The position numbers and the translations under genes were made by a program. Shown here piece by piece: positions 20,409 through 31,600 of a stretch of DNA of 64,000 bases. Position 1 is the stretch's first letter. Every line of letters begins with the position of its first letter. This stretch comes from Axinella damicornis (lineage: Eukaryota; Porifera; Demospongiae; Axinellida; Axinellidae): NCBI GenBank assembly GCA_963931865.1, contig OZ007508.1:4829206-4893205 (forward strand), read 5' to 3'. Under the pieces are notes generated by a model. The model did no database searches, was not told where the DNA came from, and saw only the letters and a list, made by a program, of their open reading frames with translations.

Positions 20409-23400
20409 CTCCTCCTGCACACAGATGGACACAGGCTCGACTTTGGTGATGAGGGTCGGAGGGTAGAAACAGCCCTGGGAGGGCATGCAGGCACACGCCT
20501 GGTAGACCTCCGCCCCATCCTGCTTGGCCTGTTGGACATACTCGTCAATTGACTTGCGCTGGGTGGGGTCCACTATAGCCCCCATGTCAATACTCTGCAT
20601 ATGGGCGCATGTGCATGTGTGTGTGTGTGTGTTGTGTGCACATACACATGATTGTGAGGGAGAAATTGTATGCAGAGAAGGGAGGCTAGCATAACTAAAT
20701 ACCAGTAGCTTCACTCATTCCCCTGCAACTACAGCTGCACACACAGGTCTGTAACAACAGCTAGAGGTGGAGAGCCTGCGTGGCTGAACAATTGTTCTAC
20801 CTCACCTTGTCCAGAGAGTCTCCCACACGCAGGTGGGTCATCCTCTCTCGGATCTTGGCCACCATGCGCTCTGCCACCGTGTCCTCCACGATCAGACGAG
20901 ATCCCGCACTACATACCTGAGACAATCACACACAATCATTAATAGCCTTGAAGTGCTGTACCTTAGTTACAGTCCTTCCAACCTGCTCTAGTCATGGTCA
21001 CATGACAGTTACATGCACTACCTTTGTACACAGATAATAAACTTCATACACAGTCCATTCTTCCCTAGTCCTACATGAATCTCTGATACCTGGCCCTGGT
21101 TGAAGTAAATGGCATCTACCACACCTTCCACAGCAGCATCAATGTCAGCTGTATCGTAGACAACAAAGGGGGACTTCCCCCCGAGCTCCAGGGAAATCTT
21201 CTTACCAGTTCCAGCAGTGGCCTTCCGCAGAATCTGACCAACCTGTGGGAAGAGGGGAAAGGAGCGGTGGGGGAGGGGATAGGGGCGTGGGAGGAGGGGA
21301 GAGGAGTGTGGGAGGAGGGGAGAGGAGGGAGGAGGGGAGAGGAGCGGTGGGAGGAGGGGAGAGGAGCAGTGGGAGGAGGGGAGAGGAGCAGGGGGAGGAG
21401 GGGAGAGGAGCGGTGGGGGGAGGGGGGGAGGGTGAGGGGTGAGGAGGGGAGAGGAGCAGTGAGGTGATACACTGGTTGAGCGAGTCTTAACTCAGGTTCA
21501 TGCAGTCCTGAGTTCATATCTCAATGAAGCCCCTGTTTAGTCTGTTGAATGGTGGTCGAAAAGAGAATTTGCCCTTCCAGTTTGAGCAATGCCATAGGCC
21601 CAGGACCTGCATGAAAACCTCCCCATTGGAGATGAAGCATCCCTGAGCAAAACGAACTGAACTGAGGGTGTCACACCCTGTTAGACTTCAACATGAAGGC
21701 TCTAGTGTGAGGCTTCAAGGTAAACCGGCCAGAACAGTATGCTTCATACATGTAAATGAAGAAAGGGCCTCATGGAGGGACACCTCTAGCTCCCTCCTCT
21801 ACACTCACAGACGTCACTCATGTGATAAAAAGTACCAGGCCTTCCCTCCTCCGTTTATGCATATACTGCATGCAAGTGATCAAACACTGGATGGTAGGAA
21901 GGCCTGGGAACAAGGCTAGGGTAGTGATGGTCACCTGGGTGGACCCAGTGAATCCAACTTTGTCCACATCCAGGTGAGTGGCCAGGCTCTGACCAAACGC
22001 TCCATTACCTGTCACCACATTGAACACACCTGCAGGGAAGGGAGAGGAGAGATGCTTCAACCTGCCCATAGCATTACCTTCGATTCAATCACACAATACT
22101 GACACAAAGCAGAGAACTCAGACAGATAGCACAATACATGTCTGCAATTATTACTATAACCCCCCAATAAAAACAAACAAACTTTTATTGCTGGATGCAT
22201 ATGTCTCAATTTTCATGCTACAACATGCTTCAGCAATTGCATGTACTATATAGTAAACTGTTGCACTTCACTTGTCTTAGCAATCACACAGTACTAATTA
22301 TAGTCACATGACCACAGTGGGTATCCGCCCCCATTAGCAGTATAACAGATCATGTGACAGTCACATGATTGTGTCTCTCACCAGGAGGTAGTCCAGCCTC
22401 TGCACAAATCTCTGCAAACAGCAGTGCCGTCAGACGAGTGTACGTGGCAGGCTTCAATACCACTGTGTTGCCCATAGCAAGAGCTGGGCATATCTGCATG
22501 GACATTGGGGGGAAAGGTGTAACATATGTGTACATGTACTCTCAATATACTTTGTTACTTGCATGGTGACACATGATAATCACATGACAGTCACTTGACA
22601 ATTGCTCTCCTGTGTACCTTCCATGAAAGCAGCATGAGGGGGGAAGTTCCAGGGTACAATGGCGGCCACCACTCCAATTGGAGACCATCCCTGCATCTCC
22701 GTCTCCATCAGCTGGGCCCATCCTGATCAGACACCAAACAAATCAAACAACCGATAACACTACAATTTAGGTATAGTGCAGTGAGAATTAATAAGAGATG
22801 CTTATATACACTAGCTGCACATTCAAGATAAGAAAGTCTTATAGGAATCTTATCGAGATGATTCCAATAAGATCCTTATTACACTCCTGGTATAGAGAAA
22901 ATTGTGCCGCGTAATGTAATATAATGTAAATAACTCGTTCGAGTGATAGGAGTGGCGTACGAATAATCTGACTACACCTTCATGATCGCTATCATGCACT
23001 GTCCCAACCGTACAATTTTGGTGCTGAAACTCACCTTGGTGGTGGAGATATGAGCGCTTTTGTCTCGCCGTGGACGCCATTGCTCGAGCGCTCTCTCCGA
23101 CTCAGTACCGTTCTTAGGAAAGGCACACGAAGATTCTGACTACACGGTCGTGATCGCTGCCGTTCACTGACGCTTACATGCCAAAACTCACCTCGCTGGC
23201 GAAGTTGTGAGCGCTGTAACTTTGGCTGTCTTCTACTTTGGCCGCCATTGCTGACTCAGCTCAATCGATCGACGTCGACGACCGAGCATCCGGTCTCACG
23301 TAGCATGTGCGTTAATTGGAATGCGTTGCAATAATACCTAGCTTGCGCTACCGTGGAGTTGCAACCGGTTGCAACGCGGCTACCAGGAGTGCGGTTGCCC

Positions 23401-26400
23401 CTCGTAAGGTCTTATGATTTTTTCCATAAGGGTAGTGCTCGGTTTTCCGAATCAGCCAGGCTGCCTTAATCGTGTTTGCTCGGAACGAAATTTGTCAGGA
23501 GAGTTCTAGATGGCAATTTTCAATGGGCAGGACTTTCCACGGGCGTTCCCAAGGATACACTCAAACCCTTGCGAATCAAATAGCGGTCCATCCAGAACTA
23601 TCACCTGAGCATGTTTCGTTCAAAACAAAGAAGGGCTGTTTCAGTAAATCGATTTCATTCACTATGGGCCTCTACATACATGGCTAGTCCGTGGGATGAC
23701 GTCATTAAGGTTACGATGTACAAGTTGGAGGCAGCTGCCAGATTGTTTACATAAAACAATGATATAACATTATTCATAGCGGAAGCAGTACATGTAAAGG
23801 TGTTACAAATTCAATTAACCCTTTACCAACCAATGACTGCAAAACCCGTCATGAGACTTTCACCTTCATGATGTCACATCCGGCAATGTCCTTGAGAGAT
23901 AGGCTCTGCGCCAGCAGAGAGGGCGGGGCAGGGGGAGGTGGGTGGGTGCACACGAAGGGTGCAAACAGCATGGCCGTTTCTGGGCTCAGCTTTGAACAGC
24001 CCTTGGTTGGAGCCGGGTAGGCCATTTCTTGGGTTTTAAGCATAAATGGGCCTAGAAAACAGTGGTTTCACCTTGCAGAGCCTCGAATTCCAGTGTTCAA
24101 GGCTGATTTTTCTGCTAGAGCGAGTTACCGTCGCCCGAGCATCTTGATCGCATACACGTTAACGAGTGGGTGTGGTCAGAATCACGAATGGGAAAAGCAT
24201 GGCTGTGTGCAGTTCTGTGTGAAGTTTTGAGCGTGAAAACCGATGGGAACCTTATCTAGGGTATGTTTAAGTAGATTACAAGCTATAAAACTGACCTCCA
24301 GAATCTGTGGTTGGTAAAGAGTTAACCACAGACTAATGAGGCCTTATACCTTGCGTCAAATTTTACGAAGGGAAATTGTTTCTCACGTGTTTTGACTTGT
24401 TGCACGGGTAGCCTGGTGTATTTTGCAGGGCGGCATGAAAAGAAATCACAAAATTTGGGCACGAAACGAAGATTATGCATGCCTAGAGCACGCTCTTCTT
24501 GGATGATCCGGTAAGTTTTTGTGCACATAGCTAAAAATATACACAGATCACCGAATATCTCTTCATCACGACCTAGCAAATACTGCGTAGTAGTGCCAGA
24601 GAATTTTTGAGGGTTGGGCTCCAGTCTGCCTCTCAGTAATTTGACGCAAGAGTGCTTGAGCAGTGAGTCTAGTTGCCTAGGTCCAAATACCCTGGGGCAT
24701 TTTACTTTCCTGTTCCAGGAGTTTCATTTGGTGTTGTAATGTGGAATGCAACCTGTTTCAGACTAATATCTGTTATAGTTCCCGAGATATAAAGCATCAA
24801 AGTTACCAGCAAAAAATTTAATCAAATAGTACATCGTAACCTTAATGTGATGATGTCATTAATGTACGTAACACTAATTGCTACCTTGCGAGTACACTAA
24901 CTACTACACGTAGTTTCCAACCTCCCCTGCCTTCTACCCAAACTCTGCAGGGGTTGGGGAGCTTTCTGAATTATCGGCAGTTTTGGGATCTGTCTGTCCA
25001 TTCTCAGGACTAAACTCTAGCTACCTCAGAAGCTCTGCGTAGTTTGGAAATGCGAAAATTGTGAGATCAAGAAGCGTGCAGACTACACAGGATCAGACAC
25101 TACACTGCAAAGGCACGATCGTAAACAGCTGCCACGCATGTGGAGAATGAAGGTATATAGCTTCTTCTAATTTTTAGTATAGATGTACACGTAGACTATG
25201 ATTGGTCATGGTGGTATCCTCATGGAGCGACCAGAATCCTGGCGGAGGAAGTAACAAATGTGTACCAGACCAGTTTGTCCAGTAGAGAAAGTTATTTAGC
25301 ACAATGGTACAAGTCCGGTGTTCATACGTCGTATAGTTCTCGAGATGGAGCTATTTTCCGTCTTTCCATCCAGTAACTTGATACATCAGCATCATGTTCA
25401 ATACACTAGAAGACAATGGAGAGGAACAGCTCCATCTTGAGAACTACGCAACGTATGAACACGAACACCGTTGCGTTGCTTAGAAGCTGCACATTTCAGT
25501 GGTGTCCACATCATGCCCCCAAAGAGGTGTTGGCGATGTCCATACAGATGGTGCCCGATCATTGATAACTTTCTCTAGAATTTTGCTGGTCAGTTCTATG
25601 CATAATGCTGAATTTGGAAACTTCAGGGTTTTCGTACTTAGGTTAGGTGGACAGGACTAAGATTTGACCAGCATTTACTTGTTTCAGATTGCTGTAACCC
25701 CCCCCCCCCCCGAGTCCAATGGACAAGCCTCATCAGTCACACACATGGCAACCCACATTATCAGTACTGAGTGTTGTTGGGTCTGGAAGGCGACATACCG
25801 GAATGGTGATAGAAGTGCCTAGCAACGAGGGGGATGTCACAATCTCTGCTCTCACGAATTGGCTTGCCATTGTCCAAACTCTCAACCACTGACAGCAACC
25901 TTGTGTATTGTTCATGAGGGGGGGGGGGGGGGGGGGGGGGGAGAAAGGAGGAAGGGAGGGGGAGGGAAGGAGTGAGGGGGATGGTTTCTAGTGAATCCAC
26001 ACAATTTCTCACTAACACATCCACACTCCGATGACCTCCGCCCACTAACGACCTCTATCCACCAACGACCTCCACACACCTGGCATGTTTCTGTACGTGT
26101 CTGGCAATGGAGTACATATGTCTGGCCCTCACGTGGCCTGGCAGCTTGCTCCACGTCTCATAGGCTTTCCGAGCTGCACCAACTGCCAGCTCAGCATCTT
26201 CCTGAGAGCCTGGGAAGGAGGGGGAGGAGAGAGAAGGGAGGGGGGAAGGATGTACAGAGAGAGGGGGAGTGAGTGAAAGAGGGAAGGAAGGATAGAGGGA
26301 GAGGAGGGAGTAGAAGGGAGTCCAGCAGTACAATACACATGTAATCCGCCTTCATTACACAACAATCACAGCCTCTATCTACTGCCTGTCTGGCAAGTTC

Positions 26401-27111
26401 GAGGTCAATCATGTGTCAAGTTCCGTGACCTTTTGAATGAACTATGTTCCGACCAACGACTAAGATATGTCCTCTAACAGTGGGCTGGACAAACCCAATA
26501 TCCGTCAACCTGGAGGCTATGGGAGATTCCCACTATAGGACATCCCCAGTATCCTGGAAGGCTAGGAAATATACTGGAACCTGGAAGGCAAGCAACCTTG
26601 AAGGCTAGGGTATTTCAAAGCCACTTATCCATAAAGATAGTGCATGCAATCTTCTCAAACAATGGTCCTTATCAGGCACTATTATGTCCCCGACTTGCAA
26701 TAAATTATGGCGAACAGGAAGTATGGCCCAAGACCAAAACCAACCCCAGCACAGATCACTTCCAGTATCACGTGCAGGGAATATACTGTGTGTGATACTT
26801 GAAGTGATCCGTGCTGGGGTTGGTTTGGGTCTGGGGCCGAGACTACGTGCTGCCTAGCTTCTTTCCCAACACTACCTTGAGTAGTGCTGGCTAGCTTCTC
26901 TCCGGTGGCAGGGTTGTGGGTCTCGTACGTCTTCCTTCCTTCTGGTCTCACCCACTGGTTGTTGATGAAGTGCCCAAAGTTACGTCCATGGTCGTCCAGC
27001 CAGGCATAGGCCACAGCGGGGGACTCAGGGGCAGGTCCATACTCCAGAGTGTCAAACAGATTGGAGACAGAGGGCTTCTCTTCTGTGAGTGTGTATATGT
27101 GGGTGAGTGTA

Positions 27112-27143
<32 letters not shown>

Positions 27144-28186
27144 TTGAGTATGTGTGTGGCATGTATGGATCGACACTAACGGTACATTCCAAGTGTACTA
27201 TCACAATCCAGTCACCCTCCCATAATATGCCGTCAATGGTTGCAGTCCAACGTCAAGGCAATCTCATTCACTTCATCACATGCCATATGAAAATCAGGCA
27301 AGAGAGCATCATTATGAGCTTCTAGGTTTCAATATAGTGAGTCATGTGACTCTTCCAAAAGGTTCTCCCCTCACTATGCATTCTGAAGAATAAAGCTGGT
27401 GATGCTAGCTGGAAGGAGATGTGGTCACCCCCGCAACACTGCATGCAATTACGGCTGCAACGGGGAGTAACCATGCACACAGCTAAACCATTGGTGAACC
27501 CGTGACCTTGACACAAATCCACCGTGACTGTGTGACTTCATTCTAGTATATGGAGTAGCCACATACGCCTATATGGGTTGTACCCTCTCCCTCCCAGTAT
27601 CAGAGCCCTGGGCTCACCAGTGTCGTGTTACATACAGCATGCAGAAGCAGTTTGCACTGTTTGAACTACCTGTACTCAATTTATTGACGTTGCTTATCCT
27701 TGTCCTTTGCTTATTTGTGTAACGTACTCTGTGGTTCACTGGCTTGGCCCCTAGTCGAGTTCAATTATAGTGGTCCAAAGTTCCTAGGCTCTCCTTTTTC
27801 CCCCCGTACAGTCACAAGTCAATCCATGCCGCAGAAAATTTGAGGGGCTAGACCACTAGACTACACAGACCCCATGACCTCCTGATAGGGTGAGCCACAC
27901 CCACTAAGATTGGTACATGATATGTGGGGTATCAAAATCCAGGTCAATACTTGAAAATTCCATATCTGAAGTACGATTTGTACCAATGCACTCATCAAAC
28001 AATGCAGCACATGCACACACTCGAACTACCTCAAATTATTGCATGGCGCAACGACTCACCGATCTTCTTGGCCTTCTCTCTGACGGCTGGCTCCGCTCCT
28101 GCAACCCGCGCCACTTTAGCAGGTGTGCTAATCTCCTGGAGCACGCCCGCCGACGCGGCAGAACGCTTACTGCGAGTGGAGGCCAT
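20409..28186 (-). CDS. ALDH16A1: ALDH16A1, first ten exons (domain 1)
   Basis: Exons in coding order: 28060-28186 (ATG), 26876-27082, 26080-26209, 25799-25899, 22618-22722, 22382-22493, 21935-22029, 21090-21242, 20806-20916, 20409-20594. ALDH16A1 is a two-domain aldehyde dehydrogenase-superfamily protein; [20 protein letters not shown] in exon 2 strongly resembles its N-terminus. Domain 1 keeps canonical catalytic features: VPWNF (exon 5), GNTVVLKPA (exon 6), VGFTGSTQ (exon 7), LELGGKSPF (exon 8) and [10 protein letters not shown] with the nucleophile Cys (exon 9). Mammalian ALDH16A1 lacks several of these, so this protein may be an active NAD(P)-dependent dehydrogenase. Phases agree throughout except exon 5, where a run of six C (coding strand, 22638-22643) is one base too long: five C would give [11 protein letters not shown] joining ICPALAMG. 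That is probably a sequence error or polymorphism. The rest of the protein is missing at the N gap. Confidence 0.85.
21243..21462. repeat. GA-rich minisatellite beside ALDH16A1 exon 8
   Basis: Degenerate repeats of a GGGAGAGGAGCGGTGGGAGG unit (about 20-24 bp). On the coding (minus) strand this is a 200-bp pyrimidine tract ending at the exon 8 acceptor, so the minisatellite doubles as splice-site sequence. Confidence 0.8.
22855..23420 (-). mobile_element. Dispersed element, inverted copy of 32575-33095
   Basis: In ALDH16A1 intron 4. Sequences such as ACTCCTGGTA near 22890, CTTGCGCTACCGTGGAGTTG near 23343 and GCAACGCGGCTACCAGGAGT near 23371 have inverse-orientation counterparts at 32587-33090 in the NLR3 intron. 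The CCAGGAGTG ends look like terminal inverted repeats. No open frame. Confidence 0.7.
23690..24860. mobile_element. Foldback-like element in ALDH16A1 intron 4
   Basis: ATTAAGGTTACGATGTAC near 23702 is matched inversely by GTACATCGTAACCTTAAT near 24831, and GATGACGTCATT at the left edge by GATGATGTCATT at the right. The interior includes a repeat (about 23820-24010) related to segments near 41720-41890 and 58727-58860. Limits are approximate. Confidence 0.6.
25305..25480. repeat. Inverted repeat in ALDH16A1 intron 4
   Basis: GTTCATACGTCGTATAGTTC with the following CTCGAGATGGAGCT pairs with AGCTCCATCTTGAG and AACTACGCAACGTATGAAC about 90 bp later. A transcript could fold into a long hairpin; it may be a small transposon remnant. 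Confidence 0.65.
26735..26845. repeat. Near-perfect hairpin in ALDH16A1 intron 2
   Basis: CCAACCCCAGCACAGATCAC followed by TTCCAGTATCAC pairs with GTGATACTTGAA and GTGATCCGTGCTGGGGTTGG, with a loop of about 20 bp. Arms are roughly 45 bp with few mismatches, a potential Dicer-type substrate or a recent foldback insertion. Confidence 0.7.
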
Positions 28187-28349
28187 CAACGCGCTGAGAT
28201 ATCTAATAGATAGAGGGCTAACAAATGGGTGTGGCCGGCTGATACCACGTGGACGTGGACGATATCACGTGGCTCTAAGACTAAGTACATGAAACCTGAA
28301 GTAAGTGAGCAGTGAACTACTTGAGCTGTTGATCGCCCGTCTTTGAATC
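28187..28349. promoter_or_regulatory. Divergent promoter ALDH16A1 / NLR3
   Basis: Only 163 bp separate the ALDH16A1 start codon (minus strand) from the NLR3 start codon (plus strand). Both starts are supported by similarity downstream, so untranslated leaders and promoters must overlap here. No TATA box is evident. Confidence 0.6.
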
Positions 28350-28650
28350 ATGGCAACCTCACATCTCCAAGAAACTCCAGAGTATCGTACCTTCAGAGAA
28401 CATTATAGCAAGTTGCTGGAAGGTATCCAAGACCCCCTCTCATTGGCAGCTCAGTTATTTTCGAAAGCTGTTATTGATCGTACAGTGCTACAGAGGGTGA
28501 ATATATCTGCACTCCCCACATTCCAAAACACTCATTCGTTGTTGAGTGCCGTTGAGGGGAAAATTAGAAATGACTCGAAAACATTGCAAGAGTTTCTGTC
28601 AGCTTTGAAGGAGGACGTTACATTACAGACACTGGTGGAGAGTATGGAAG
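28350..28650 (+). CDS. NLR3 exon 1: CARD-like domain
   Basis: Encodes the first 100 residues and ends ATGGAAG/GTACGT. It contains the pattern of a CARD: a first helix pair around FREHYSKLLEGI, a central LF-x-x-AVI segment, and a final helix TLQEFLSALKED. Assignment as CARD rather than another death-fold is by pattern only. Confidence 0.65.
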
Positions 28651-31600
28651 GTACGTCTAAGAGCATCTACAGCTGATGATTTGTGTCTGAGGAGCCTAAC
28701 GACTTTTCTCTACATGAAATTCAAGGCCCGTTCGATATTTTGTATGGGGCTCTGAACAAGGCTGGTGAAGCCTAAAGTAAGGCCATGCACTATTTGTTGA
28801 AATTAGTTTCTCATCCAGGACTTCCCAGGAGTAGGATGCGGCCGGGCGGACATTACCATCATAATAATTATTAGATTAGTGTTCAACAGGAAATCTGCTA
28901 TATAAACACTACTTTGCAGACACATACGTATATAGTAGTTAACTAACCGCGAATTTGCCAAGGCACCAGTGTTTTGCGAGCTGTCTTGCTGTAGACGGTG
29001 ACGTTTAACATCTCCTTTAATTGATTTGTCAGACCATGACACTGTCTCGAGGTAGAGTCCAAGGTGTGCGCATGCGCAGTAAGAAATAAGGCAAGTTTCA
29101 TGCGGGGGCAATATTTCATGCGGGCGGGGGATGAGAAACTAACGTTCAACAAATAGTGGCCTAATACATGGCCTCCTTTTCGGGATCCTCCCCTGGTTTG
29201 ATTCACAGCATGCTGTAACAAAAGGCTCAGACTTTTTTTACTGCATGCGTTGTATGACTTTTGCAGTGCATGGGATTAAAGTCATTGAGGCATGTACTGT
29301 ATTTCTGCGATGAAATGCTGCCCTGATTAGTGGCCACCCTTGAATAATAGCTGCACATCCAGAAGGGCTGAACGGAATAAACGCCACCCTTGTTTAGTAG
29401 CCACGGCTAGTATTAGCAACCTTGTGGATGGCCGGCAATCGATCGAAGCGCTTTGTCTAGCGCTTGAGGATAGAGGCGACCGTGACTGTCTTGCTGTGAG
29501 CGTCAAGAGAGGAGAACAGATTGTTGGTCATGTTCACCGAGAGCTGTCTAAGAACGTTTGGGGTTTCCTGAGGTTGAGGCATATGGGGGGTGAGTGATGT
29601 GTGACTGGCAAAATCTTTTGCGACAGTAATGGCTTTGGCAGTTTCCTACCATTTTGTCAGCATGACTATGATGGTACCAAAACTTCTGTGCATGCATGGT
29701 GCTCCAATCCATTTCCTCACTTCCTTGTTCATGCTGAGTTTAATAAATGCCGCCTTTGATTAGTGGCCGCCCTTGAATAGTAGCCGCAGTAAATCGTATG
29801 ATGAACGGCGTTTGATCACAGAAATACAGTACCGTAGTGTCCGTTAATACGCCCCCCTATTTTGTACACTACATCCAGCCCAAAGAGGGGAAGGGGTGTA
29901 TTTTCGAGTACGCAATTAGTCTCGATTATACGCCCCATCGAAAAGTTTTGCTACGTTTATGACACTGCCAAGGTTCGTGTTCACAGTTACAAAAGTACAA
30001 ATGATCGCCAGTACTGTTCGTGGTCCTCATGTGTGGTCTCCCTACATCGGCGAGAAGAGCTGCCACTTCAACTCGAGGGCCATAACATTCATGACGCCTT
30101 CGCTGTGGGCCTGTGGCCATCCTCAAGAACTGTTGGTCATGAACCACGGAACATTCCCTGCGGAAAGTGGCAGCGAGGTGACTTGTACCGTCGGCGTCAA
30201 CTGTCACTACTCGATCTGCATGAGAGACGATCTGCAAAGTTGCGCAACTGTAGGTTAGATATTCCAGAAGACGGGCGTTATAACGAGTCAAACTACCCTG
30301 TGCAGGAACTTGGGCGAAAGAGGGGGAGGGCGTATTTTCGAAGGGCGGGACACTACAGTATTACCATGAATGCCGGTAAGTAGGCCTGCACGATATCATT
30401 TTTTTTACCCCACGGTATATCATCACGCATGATGCCACGATATTACTAAAAATATCGTACAAAAGTAGCCATACAGCTTGGCAAGGGCAGAGGTAAGGCA
30501 AGGTATAACTAATAAAAGTACAATCTGGCTGTAAAGATTATCGTCCTTCGCTGAGATAGAGACTTGGTGGCTTGCATACGCACGCGGCATTTTGGGCGGT
30601 CAGGTGATCGTGGTTTGCCTTTCTCGTCTGCTTCGACGCTCGTTCCAAACAGCAGTAACAGCTTCGTTTATTGACGAGATCTCAGCATCGCCTGCAGCAG
30701 ATTCACCAGGCTCTGTAGAACCATCGCGCGTACGTCGCTCATCGCTATACTAATCGACTAAGTTGCCTCGTGCACTTACCGAATGTAATGTCTAATTATC
30801 CATTTTTTGAAAATACCGTTCACATCCAAAAAACGCACCGCCATGCACGCATACCGTCGATAACGGTAAATATCGCCATACCGTGCAGGCCTACCGGTAA
30901 GCACTCATGACAACAATGCCTTGTTGATGACTGACATTTCCATGTACACAGTATACATCGTGCCCCAGAGGCTGACCATTGTGTCTGGCATATACCGTAG
31001 TGTACGTATCAAGCGCCCACCACGTATCAAGCGCCCACCCCCCTCTTCACGCGAAAGTTACTGCACAGGGTCCAAAAGCAGTGTAGTAAGGGCCCACCCA
31101 TCACAAAAGTTTTGAGCAGTATTTCTTAACCTCTGGGCGAGGTTGTGCATTCAAAAAGGCAGTTTTACAGTGAACTATGGCGTGCTTAAAGACACGCGAT
31201 CAATTTCTTAGCGTGAAAAATGGACTCATAGCCGGTCATTGATATTCACAGCTAACCGCAGCGCTTATTGTTTATACAGTGCTGAATGGGTGGGCGGATA
31301 CTACATGCCTAAGTAGTCTGAGTACGCATCTAGCGCCCACCCCCCTGTCCAGCAGCATTCTATTGTCCCCAAACCCTGGGCGCTTAATAAGTACTCTACG
31401 GTATATCCATGGTTACTGTCAAGAGCGCATAAGTAGGTCGCGCGGAGGTACTCCGGGGGGCGCGATCTACTTATGCGCTCTTGTTACTGTACGTCCGCTA
31501 AATTTGCGTCACTCTTATTCTGCATCAATATTTATGATCTTGAAACTAGTGCTGTGCGATAATTGTATTCGTTATCATGCTAATATTGGATATATCGATT

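Noticed and set aside
21460..21530. Possible tRNA or SINE with GGTTCATGC box
   Set aside because: No A box at correct distance and no cloverleaf.
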